Below, piece by piece: positions 22,585 to 34,500 of a stretch of 64,000 bases of DNA. Numbering within the stretch: the first letter of the stretch is position 1; each line of letters starts with the position of its first letter. The stretch covers positions 44,151,874-44,215,873 of the forward strand of contig NC_054868.1 in NCBI RefSeq assembly GCF_018320785.1, read 5' to 3'. Position numbers and translations under genes: made by a program. The notes beneath the pieces were generated by a model, which made no database searches, had not been told where the DNA came from, and saw nothing but the letters and a program-made list of their open reading frames with translations. Source of the stretch: Cheilinus undulatus. Lineage: Eukaryota > Chordata > Actinopteri > Labriformes > Labridae.

Positions 22585-25500
22585 TTACAGCAGCTCTCTG
22601 ATGTAAACATTTCGTCTGACAGCGTTGGACATTCCCTCATTGAAGCGAAACCAAACGTCACTGTTGCCCACCGCTGTTCCTATGGACTGAACCGCACACT
22701 TCTCACCTGCAGAGAGAGGACAAGTGCATTATGGGTATTGTTATGCAAGGTGGTAGGAATAAAAAGAGTCCCTAAGCCAATTTAAAGGGATATTTCATTA
22801 TTTTTGAAGTTGAGTTGATGAGGTACCTAGCAGCACAAGTGGGATTAGCCTCCAGTGCTCCTTTAAGAAGAACTAGCTAGTTGTTTTTTTACCAAAAACT
22901 CCCTAAATTCCACAGAGAACCTGTACCCATCTGTTAACACTGTATAGCCTAGCTTCTTGGCCAGTACAACCAGCGAGACCTACTTAAAGGAGCAATGCTC
23001 ACTGAAATTGCAGGAGGCTACTACTACTACTGCTAGGTACCTCATACAAATCTACTTGAAAAATATCCCTTTAACTTTTAATAGCAAGAAAAGTGATTAA
23101 AGAGGAGTTAATTTATCAGTTAACACTGTGTTACAGTTTTTTCTATCATTTTCTATTTTTTTTTTATTCTATTATTTTATTTTTTTATCGTGAAAAGTCA
23201 GATCATGAAAACATCTTGAACCACACCTACTCAACATCAAAAGTCATGTCTTCAGGCTTCATTTCTTTCTTTGACCTGGGACTCTGAAATATGTCCTTTC
23301 AGAATGCAAGAGATAAGACTATTTGTGCCCTTTTTGCATGCAAAAGGCAGAAATTTGCATTTATGTGTGCAAAAACTGACCCTATTTGCATTAACAAGGT
23401 ATTGAACACGTGTCCTATTAAAGTGCTAGGTGAGTTTATGTGCCAATAAAAAATGCAAGGTAACAACAAAATTACTTTTTTCTCTTGTTGATACTGACAA
23501 GTCAGAGAAGGAGCAGTTAAAAACAACCAAGCGAGTTCTCAAAATCACAATCTAGAACCAGCAGCTTAAATGCTGAAAACTGTAGCTGATAAGTCTGATA
23601 AAAAATCCATTTAGCATTATCTAAAATGAAATAAATACTTCCTATTAAAAATCTGCAAATGCTCATATCAGACTAGGAAATCTGAACAAGACTTTTTATG
23701 AGAGAAAAATGTTTTCTGACTTCCACACAAAACTGTAAAGTGAATTGTCTATATGAAAATCAAGAATTATTTGGAGCACTACTCGTAAGGAAAATTAATC
23801 TTCTCAGCCTTAACAAAGCTACACTCGTTTGTTTGTTGAAACTCTAAGTCAATGTTTTACATTAGACTTTGCATACTTCTTCACAGCACAGCTGCAGGCA
23901 GATAATTTGCATTTAGGCTATTCATACAAACACAGATAAGGGTGACTATAAGTTCAACTCTGATGAAACAAGACAAAACAGTGACTTGTGCAAACAGTGC
24001 GTTCAGAAAGTTATCAGACCCCCATCATTTTTTTTCACTTTTGATTTATTGCAGCCTGATGCTACAGATAAAAAGAAATATATTCCAATTAATCTATACT
24101 CAGAACCCCATCAGAACAAAGTGAAAACATAATTTTAGATTTTTTTGATAAATTATGAAAAATAAAAAACAGAAATATCACATTAGCAAAAGTTTTCAGG
24201 TTTTTAAAAATGATGCAAAGATATATTATTTTACATATTTCCCACCTTTAATGTAAACTATGGCACATACAATACAAAACACAACCAACCTTTGAAATCT
24301 TATCAAAGATCTTATCAAAATGAATTACCTGGTTGCATGGACATGAAAACCCCATAGACTAATTCTTAACTAAAGCATCTTTTGATTTCATGACAGCATA
24401 ATCTCAATAACCAGTGTCCTAAACTGTGTTAAAATGGTAGCAGATAAAGTGAAGTTTATAAAGACCCTGTAAAGTGAAATCCAAAATATGTGTATGAACA
24501 AACTAGATATGTTGGAATATGGTTGCTGTAAACATGTGAAAACACTGATATCTACATGCGACTGAATTTTTTATTTAGACTGTGAGAAATCTTTCCACCT
24601 CTTTCCTGGCTGGGATTAATTTTGGCAGGGCAAATATGTGGGCTGGTGACATCACCAGCCCACACATTTGTGTGGGCGTGGCTTCAGCTCATTCAATCCT
24701 ATCAGACAACAAACCTACATACAGATTTATTTTCACTTTTGCTGCATATTTAAGACATAAAAGCCACAAATTAATAACAAAGTACTTGTATGGGGACATA
24801 GGATTTAAAGCTGTACCAGTTTAATTCACTGCTTCGGCTTTGACCTGATATCAGCCCCAGCTTTGCATAAAAACTACAATTACAGTTGATCAATCTCAGT
24901 AATGAAGAGCTTTTCAGGATGGTTTGCTTTTTTCAACAGGTTCACTTTTATTTGAACCAACCGCTATAGGAATGACTTGTCTGTTGACACAAGTCAGACT
25001 TGCTGCACATGTATACTTGGCTCGTATGTAATCACATACTTGGTCATATTTCAGTTCTTTTTTTTTAAAGACTTATTTTTGGGCTTTTGGCACCTTTATT
25101 CCATAGAGGAGGACAGTGGATAGTAGGGCTGGGACGATTCACTTTTCTCCCGATTCGATTTTTTACGATTTTTTTTAGGTGCCGATTCGATTTAAATTGC
25201 GATTCTACAATATTGCCGATTTTTGCAATCTTTTGTTAGCTTTTTAAACACCAGTGAAAAAGATGAATGATAATGATGCCTACAGACTATATCAGGAAAA
25301 ATACACATCCACTATGAATGCGGCAGAAGTCGCTCTGCAGGGTAGGTACAAGCAACCGGCTCACGCAGACCGGAAGTCTCGTGTGATCTCGTTGTCTCAA
25401 GAGAGAAGAGGCAAGAGTCAACTGCCAGCTGGCAATGCCTGCCGCCAACTAGCGGTCAGGGGGTGAAATTAAACCACAAACTACCGCACCAACAAAGTGA

Positions 25501-28500
25501 ATAATTAGCTAATTAATTAAATATCGATACTGCATTTTAAAATATCGATACAATATCGCGCCAGGAAGTATCGCGATATTTCAGTGTATCGATTTTTTTG
25601 TCCCACCCCTAGTGGATAGAGTCGGAAACGGGAGAGAGAGTGGGTAGAGACGTGGCAAAGGGCCACAGGCCGCATGTCTCTCCAAATTGGGCCGCACACG
25701 TACATGGGTAGCGCCGTAGACCACTGGGCTATCTGTGTGCCCCCATAATTCAGTTCTGTCTGACAAAGAGTGCACATGTCAGTACCGTCAATGAGTTTAT
25801 GTGAAATGTGCATGTTAAAAGTACTGCACTGTTTGTTTCCATCACTGCAGAAGGTGGAGGAAGGCTTAACTATGGTGTGCCGAAAGGGAAAAAGGAAGCG
25901 CATATGATGCCTCCACTTTTTTATTCTGCTTATCTTGGGGGGCTGGGGGGGGCTGGAGCCTCCCAGCTGTCATTGGGTGGGAGGCAGGGTACACCCTGGA
26001 CTGGTCGCCAGAGACAGACAACCAGGCATGCTCACATTCACACCCAAGGCCAATTTAGAGTCACCACTTAACCTACTGAGCATGTTTTTAGCGGGGGGAG
26101 GATCAGGATTAACATGTTAACACTGACAGCTCTGATTTACAGTTTTCACAGAGAGCAGGGATTTAAATAAAATTAAAACTAAATATAGTTCACTCTGACA
26201 TGACTTAGCGTTTTTCTGATAAAAGAAGGCAGCTATGAGCGACCTTCCCTTTGGTATAAAGCCTTTATCCTAAATAATAATTGCCAGAAATCTCCCTTCA
26301 TCTCCATATTAAGAGATGATGCTGTAAATAATCAAGTTTACAAACAAAATCACAGACTGGATGTTTATTTCCATATATTTTAGTACAAACGGTGCAACAA
26401 TAAGATGAGTTTCCCTATCTAAAAACACCAATTGAATATTTTTACCCCAGCTGGCTGTTGAAGAGCTCTATTGTTTATGCTAATGTGCTATTTTTAGCCT
26501 GGAACTGTGATGCATCTGAACACAGCAGTCACGTTTGTCTCCAGTGGCACAAAGTGACTGGGGGGTGAATCACTGACACTAGTCTGCATAGTTTTATGAA
26601 GTTTTGATAGTTTCAGTAACTTTAGACCCTATTAAGGTTGTATTTGACTTCTTTCTAGGTAAGTAATATGCATGTGTTGTTTATTCTGTTGGTTAAGCTT
26701 TAAATAAAGGAGGGGAGCTCCCACTATAATGTTTCTGATAGACACGATATTACCTCCATTGTGGAGGCGTCTGTGCTGTTGACAGACCAGATCTCCAGCC
26801 TGCAGAGAGCCTCAGGAGATCTGAATTAGCCGCGTTATGTAACACACATCAGTAATCACCCCAGCTGTGGGTTTAGACCAGATGTGCCCTGAGGCGTTTT
26901 TCCACTAAACAGCCCCGTGAAGGTCTGGATAAATGATGCTTGTGAATTCACACCATACCTGAGTCAGCTGACGGCTGAGGTTTCTGAGGTTTGGGGGCCA
27001 CGGCTCGACCGAAGAAGTCCACCTCGGGCTGTGAAACACCAACAAACAAAGATAGAGAGACGATCAGGATCAAAGTGATCATAAAGTTTCTGTCCTTTAT
27101 AAAGAGGTCAATAACACTGAACAGAAACACGGCCTCTTATTAGCCTCGTTTCACAGTTTCACCATCAGGGACGTTAACCCAGTGGCTTCTCATTATCCTC
27201 GATTCTGCCCTCCAGAGGCTCTCTCTCTCTCTCTCTCTCTCTGTCACTCATTACTGATCTATTAGAGCAGCAGCTCACACAGCCTCTCACGTTGAGTGGT
27301 TCTCTCTGGCGCCACCTGCAGGCATGAACTCATACAGCTGTGGGAGACTCAATTCTACTTCCCCATTTAGCCCAGTGGTCTAAAAATAACTGTTCACTGG
27401 TTAAATTAGCCAATAAAAAATTTGCACCTAAGTCTTGTAGTGATTTGTTAAAAATGACTGTTTTCATGTTTTATTGACTTTACAGCAAATCCCTTTATTG
27501 AGACATAAATAACTCTCACTTTTTATTTCTCAGTTAGTTGCGTGTCTGTGCATGTGTGTTTCTCACCCGGCTCTCCACTGTAGTCTGTTTGACGATGTTC
27601 TCCAGCCTCTGCTCGTGGTTCCTGGTTGGTTTAGGACCCGCGTTCTTTTTCTCTCCCTCCTTCTTCTGCTCCACACAGACAGAGCGGATTATAAAAACAT
27701 TAGATTATTAACACTTACAGTGACCTGACTGTCTACTGTTAAATAACACCCCACCATCTGTTCTTTAACACGTGTGTTTATGGTCTCACCCCTGCAGGGT
27801 TTCTCTGCAGCATCATTTGCTCGGCTCTCCTCATCTTCTCCAGCTCCATCTCTCTGCTGATCGTTTGTTTGGCCTGATATGTCAGCTGACGCCGTGGAGG
27901 AAGGCCCGGAAACCTCACCACCTCCTCAACACGCCTGCAAACACACAGGAGTATAACCATTAGAGAGCTGAAAGAACTAGATATTAAACTTAATACAGTC
28001 CTAACAGCGAGAAGCTGACACAGGTAAATATAAGATCGCAAATAAGACAAAAAGGTCCCAGTTCTAATGCTGTGGTTTATGTTTTGCAGAATTAAAGCCT
28101 ACATTTGTCACTCTCTAAAACCTTAATCCTCTTATAGCTGATCTCCATCTTTCTCCAACACACACAAAATCAGACAGTACACTCCAGCAGACTCACTCAA
28201 TGCCTGAGCGACCTAAATATATCATAAAGAAGATATAAAAGGGCAGAGATGGGGGGCTGATGGACCACGAACAGAGGCTGCTCTTCGAAAAGAAGCCACA
28301 TGTACAGATTTTTATGTCATTTGTGTTTTAATTAATCAAGCAGTGAGTTAAAAATGACTTTGTTTGGTGATTTATCTATGAGCGGCACTACAAAAGGCTG
28401 CTTAGTTTGGACACAAGTTCCTTCTTATGTCCAAGATTAAGTCCAGCTAACTTTTGATTTTTTTGCACCAGCTGAGAGAGTTTCAATGTGGGTTTAGGTC

Positions 28501-31500
28501 ACTGTTTATCAGCTGGTGGCCTGGGGGCCACATCAGGCCCCCAAAGCTTCCTATCCAGCCCCCAGAAGATTGTTAAACTCATATAAAAGGAGGAAAACAA
28601 CATGTTGTGATGGCCTTTTTTTGGCTTTCAATGTCTGCAGCTGTTAAACCCACCCCAAAAACAATTCATATTGAAATATTTTTAGAATAACTGAACATTT
28701 AATCTGTTTTTACAGAAAATCACTCGTCAGACCTTAATTAGTAAATATTTGTAAATAACTTTTTAAAAAATGGGTTAAGACTGGTGGAAATGTTGCAAAA
28801 ATGGCCAGATGAAGTGGTGAAAAGGGGTTAGGGAGTAGCCAAAATGGATGATAAGTGGCAGGAAAGTGGCTAGTAGAGGTTAAAGAGTGGCAAAATGGGC
28901 GAAAAGTGTCAAAAATGGGTTACGATTGGCAAAAAACCTAAGCAGAAACAGCCAAATAAAGTAATGAAAAGGGGTTATAAAGTGTCAAATCTAAGTTGAT
29001 ATTTGTGCTAAATCACAACTGGGGAGGGTCCTGTCTCTGGGATATTATTGTAACTATACAATAATATGTTAATTAAACCATATACTAATTGAATTTAGTT
29101 TATTTGAAAGTCCGGCCCCAGAGTCTCTGTCAAGACTAAATTTGGCCCTTGTGCAAATGTACGTGGTGAGCCCTGGTTTAGATTTCAGCTTAAATCTTTC
29201 ACCTGCCTCCTTGTAGGTGTAAAGTTCTCTATAAAATACAGCTGTCATGGTGTTTTGTATTGAAAAGTGGGATGAATTGGAGGATGAGGAGCAGATTATT
29301 TTAGTGACTGTTTTCAGCAGTGTGTTCCCCATGATTGATTACATCCCTAAAAATGTTTGAGGACTTCCTTGGAATTCCCACTTTTGTTTTCAATGAGCAG
29401 AGACAGTTTCCCAACCTGCAATGCAATATTGTTTCACACATCCAACAGCCCATTGGCGGTGTTTAGGAAGGGGAGAGCCTTTCAAAGGAAAAACTCTGAG
29501 GGTGATCAGAGGATCTTTGTCTATCACATTCATAGCAGGCCAATCAAGGCAAGGAAGATGGAGTAGCTGTTTGTCGTCCAGCGGGGCGAACAACATCCAT
29601 CATCATTGTTCACCATCAGTCGAGCCAGTTAGTGAATTAAAGAGAAGAAGAGCAAAACATCTCCTTCACCAAGAAAAGCTTTCAGTCCAATTCTTTGCTC
29701 TTCTTTTAATAAATAAATAATAAAGCTCTGATGAAACTGCAGCTTAAGCTACTGCCTCACTGATTTCTTTACTGGCTGCCATTGTTTACAGCAAAGTTAA
29801 AACATTTTTTTTTTATGTTTCTTTACTTTTAGTTTTGTTGTTATTTTTTGTTTTCAACTTTTATTTCATCTTTTATTTGCTTTTACTTCTGATTTGTTGG
29901 TTTAATTTTTATTTTACAAAAATAAAAAGTTGTAGTTTTAGATTTTTTAGTAATATGGGGCACCTTTCGGGGGGGAAACCCAAATGAGCCAGAAACAGTA
30001 AACATCACACAATTTTTGAACGATGTTTGAACAGGCTACACATCCCTTTTTATTTTATTTACTTGAATTCAATATTTGAAAACAACTTAAGTCCAAAAAG
30101 TACCTTTGTGTGAAGGCTTGGCCAATCAAATCAGAGCATTTTACACTCCCCAGGCTTGGGTGCAAATGAAGTATGCTGCTAAAAACAAAGAAAACAGACT
30201 GAAAATACTGTGTGCCTTATTATTACCTCCGCCAAGGAGGTTTGTTAGTTAGTTTGTCTCTTAGTAACATAACTCAAAAAGTTGAGGACGGATTTTGATG
30301 AAATTTTCAGGACATGTCAGAAATGGCATAAGGAAAAACTGATTAGATTTTGGGAGTGATCCGGATCGCCGTCTGGATTTTTTAAAGGATTCTTTACTAT
30401 TGGGAGATAGGGCTTATGGCAGAGGTCTGCGCTCTCCAAGTGCTTTTCTAGTTTTATTTTATTTTTTGTTTTGTAGCCTCACAGTCTTGGTTTTGTTAAT
30501 GTTTCAGTTAACTAAAATGAATCTGACATTTTGGTTTTAGTTATTTTGTTTGTTTTAATTTACTATAATAACCTTGGTTTACAGGCTTGCAGTATACCTG
30601 AACAACGCCTGTAGCTATCCCCTCTTTCTCATAACAAGCATTTTCATTTGAAGCTTTGCAAGATGGATCCACCAGACATAGTCCCTATAAAAAGTATCCA
30701 CTCTTTTAATGTTTTACCCTTTTATTGATTTTATAAGTCAATAAAAGGGTTAATGTATTATTTTTTTACATACATTTAAAAAACCTCTTTAATGTCAAAG
30801 TGAAAACTGATTTCTATAAAGTAATATCAATTAAACAAAAATATGAAACATAAAATAAGTGACTGCATAAATATTGACCCCTTTTAGTCAGTATTTAGTA
30901 GATGCACCTTTGGCTGCAATCACAGCACTGAGTCTGTGTGGATAGCTCTCAGTCAGGCACATCTGGACGCTGCAATCTTCTTTGCAGACTGCTCAAGCTC
31001 TATCAGGTAGAACGGGGATCAGGTATGAACAGCTCTTTTCAAGACCAGTCAAAAGTCTTTAATGGATTGAGGTCTGGCCACTCCAGAACATTCACCTTGT
31101 TGTCTATAAACCGTTTCTGTGTAGCTTTCTTGTATGTTTCAGGTCATTGTCGTGCTGGAAAATAAATCTTCTCTCAAGCTGTAGTTCTCTTGCAGACTGA
31201 ATAAGACTGTCCTCCAGGATTTTCTTCTATTTTGCCACATCTGTGTTAACCTCTACCTATACAAGCCTTCCTTTCTTTTTATAGGTGCTGTAATACCTGG
31301 GCTTTGTCACTGACAACGAGCTGCCATTCAATACTGATATAGTTTAGGAAAAAAATCACAGCAGCAGCTGCACTTCTTTCAGAAGCTCAACCACAAATGA
31401 ATGACACGGTTTTACAACTCAAAGGTCAAATCTGCCCCGACCTTTGACATTATCACCTGGTTTGGTAACCTTTCACTAGGAGATTAAAAAGAGGTTTGAG

Positions 31501-34500
31501 GGTACCAGTAAAATCATCACACAGTACTCTAGGCAACCACTCCATGCTGAATATGAGCTCCTGCCCTACATCAGGAGATTAAGATTACAAAAGTCCAAGT
31601 CCAGCAGGCCATTACACAACTGAATAACTAAAATAATCCAGACTGAAGTATTTAACTTTCACTACTGATGTCTGGCAGTGACTTTGAGGATGGTTTTACT
31701 CTCAGCTGTCCTTTAACATATACTTGTATTCAGGTATTTATTACCCACGCCGATGAAATCGGCAGGGAGTTATGCAAAGGGTTGCATATCTTTGTTTGTT
31801 TCTTTGTTTGTATGTGTACAAGACAACTCGAGAACGGAAAGTCGGATCTTCACCTAAGTTTCAGGGAATATTGGGATAGTGACAGGGAAGAATCGATAAG
31901 ATTTTGGTGATGATCCGCACACCCGTTCGGTTTTTCTCGGACTTCGAATTTTGAACACCATAGTAATCAATGGGAGCGTGAGTTCCTCGGTGGCGCTGTT
32001 AAGGCGTGGGTCTGCCGCCTCAGACGGCCATCCTAGTTGTAATTGAATTTGTGCACTTGAGTTTTTCATGGTTTCACCTGACTGTGAAGCAAATTTCCCT
32101 CGGGAGACAATGAAACTGAAGATTACAGTCAGGGGATCTAGTCAATCCGTCAGCTTAGCAGAGTTAAAATTTGCAGTTTTTACACAATAAAGAACAGTTA
32201 AAATACCCCATGTTGAAGATTTATTATATGACGCTGACTTTAGGTTTCGAGTGTAGGCTTTTAGTCCTCACCCAATGACAGTGATTAAACATATTTTAAT
32301 TATGTTTTTATCTCTGTTACTGTCAGCCATTGGTCTGTTCAGAGGCAATACAGCACAAGAGACAAGTGCTACCACCACATCTATGATTGGGCGTTATTCT
32401 CTACTAGGTTAGAAGAACCTTTCGTCTCCATGGTGCAACCAAACACAACAGAAGTTACAACTTCTCAAGTTTAAACGAAAGGTTTAGTGTGGACATAATA
32501 ACATAAGACATAACTTACATACAAGGTGCAGCAGGTCACAGGTGTACCAGCTACTTTAATAAATCTATGTTAACTTACAGTATTCAGTACGCTGGCTGAA
32601 GCAGAGTGATACACACTATAAAAAGCTCTGGTGGTGTTGTACACTGCTTTAGATGTCTGTCTCCCATTATAAACTAATAACTAGCATCTTCATCTTTCCT
32701 GTTCTTTCTCTCCCTCCCTAAAAAACAGCAATCCAAATAACTCCACCAAAGTCTGACCAATCAGCGATGTCCAAAAAAGGAGCAGTCCAATCAAATAATC
32801 CAGCTGAAGAGAGGCATATCCACTAATGTAAAACATTCAGATCCACATGTTCCAGATCTTCACCCATGAGTCGTCAGAGCGTGGTGTTGTGGCGAGCCTG
32901 AGAGGGCAGGTACAGGAAGGTGTAGATCAGAAGAAGCAGCAGCAGAGCTAAGACTAGAGGAAGACCCCAGTCGTTGGTGACCAGCACCTCGTCACAGCGA
33001 GCCTGAAGGAAGGAGTCGCCCTGTGAGTCCGACTGCTGATGGACCTGGGACGGCATGGTTGAGATGTACGGCTTGTTATCCCATTTCACAAATTCTCCAG
33101 TGTCTGCAGTAACCACAAAAATGAAGCTCCTGGGTCAACAAAGGTCTCCAAAATCTCCAATTTGTCTTGCTTGGAACCTTTTATGTCTTACATTTAGACA
33201 AGCGTTAGTACTTTTCTGCTGTTCCTCCCCTTATTTCCCTCCTCTAACAGTGATTTTTCCATCTGTTTGTCCATCAGCTGGCAGGCTGAGATAATATCAA
33301 ACACTCAAACACACACAGTCTAGGTGTTAAGGGGATTACTCTCTAAGCCTCCATGCAGAGAACACAGTTTGGACAGGAGCAGTGACCTTCAACACCCCTG
33401 AAACACATCTGCTCTGCATGTGTTCAAACCAGCGTGGAGCTGGCTGCAGGTGTTACAGTTAGTGTGTGTGTTAGTGTGTAGTTGTGTGTGTACTCACGGC
33501 TCCAGGATGTATGTGTACTGTCCCTCAGGAGTGCGGTCCTGCCTGTATGAGAGGTTGTAAGCCAGCATGGAGTCGATGAGCTCTCTCATCTGCTCCTTCT
33601 CTCTGCTGCTGAAGAGCTGCGGATTCACCTGAGTGACACACACAGGATGTAAGATAATGCCTTGGTTCTATTAACACACCTGTACATAGGTGAGCCAACC
33701 AGAGGCCCACTCATTCCTATAGGAATCTACCTGGGATATCCACCTGTATTTAAGTCCAGAATGTGCCTCAAGTTCATCAAATTTATTTTAACTTTTGTTG
33801 AGAATTTTGTAAAGACTGTTAAGAGGCATCTAAAAAATCTGAATATCATGAAGTTCATTTTTTGCTGTGATTTAATTCAAGAAGTGAAACTTCAATATAA
33901 AGTAGACTCATCTCATAGAAAGTGAAATATCTGAACACCTTTTATGTTTAAATGTTGATGATTAAGGCTTACAGCTCACAAAAATAAAAAAAATCTGCTA
34001 GCTCAAAATATTAGAACAAGACAAAAAACCTAGGAAAAAGTATTTTTAATACAGAAATTTTGACCTTCTGGAAAATAGTTTTCATTTATGTACTCAGTAA
34101 CTGGTTGAAGCTGCTTTTGCACGAATTACAGCATCAAAGTGACATGGAGCCGATCAGTCCATGGCACTGCTGGGGTGTTATGAAGCCCAGGTTGCACTGA
34201 TAGCAGCTCATCTATATTGTTGAGTCTGGTGTCTCTCATCTTCCTCTTGACATTTCCTCAGAGATTCCTCTGTGGGATTCAGGTCAGACAGTTGGCTGGC
34301 CAAACAAGCAAAGTAATACCAGGGTCACAAAACCAGTTTCTGGATGTTTAGGCTTCACTGTGATCAGGTGCTAAGTCCAGCTGGAAAAGGATATTGGTAT
34401 CTCCATGAAGCTTCTCAGCATATGGAAGAATGAAGTGCTCTAAAATCTGGTTCACGGCTGACAGTGTTGACTCTGGACTTAACAAAGACCAGCGGACCAA

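Larger units (their letters stand above)
22707..26958 (-). other. chtf18 last intron, repeat-rich
   Basis: This 4.25-kb intron separates exon 21 from the last coding exon. It holds an inverted-repeat MITE, a Tc1-like end fragment, a SINE interrupted by a hAT-type MITE, and a reverse fragment of the 'gggctgcacggtggc' repeat. 24210-25040 and 26120-26950 show nothing I can name. Confidence 0.6.
27935..33497 (-). other. chtf18 intron 18, repeat-rich, with an orphan exon-like frame
   Basis: The largest chtf18 intron (5.6 kb). It contains a GCCACTTTT-array copy at 28.76 kb within an older 'ggccccagagtc'/'tggtggcctgggggccac' repeat, two copies of palindrome-ended elements (30225-30458, 31735-32040), a Tc1-like fragment at 30.66-31.26 kb, T-rich low complexity at 29800-29960, and a membrane-protein frame at 32874-33103. 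29180-29740 shows only short unrelated frames. Confidence 0.6.

Noticed and set aside
25254-25466. 70-codon frame inside the hAT MITE as a gene
   Set aside because: It lies inside a non-autonomous element with defined ends and target duplication, and shows no transposase or other domain.
32874-33103. Alternative last exon of chtf18
   Set aside because: Exon 18 ends two bases into a codon. Joining it here gives a stop after about ten codons, and the open frame needs a different phase.
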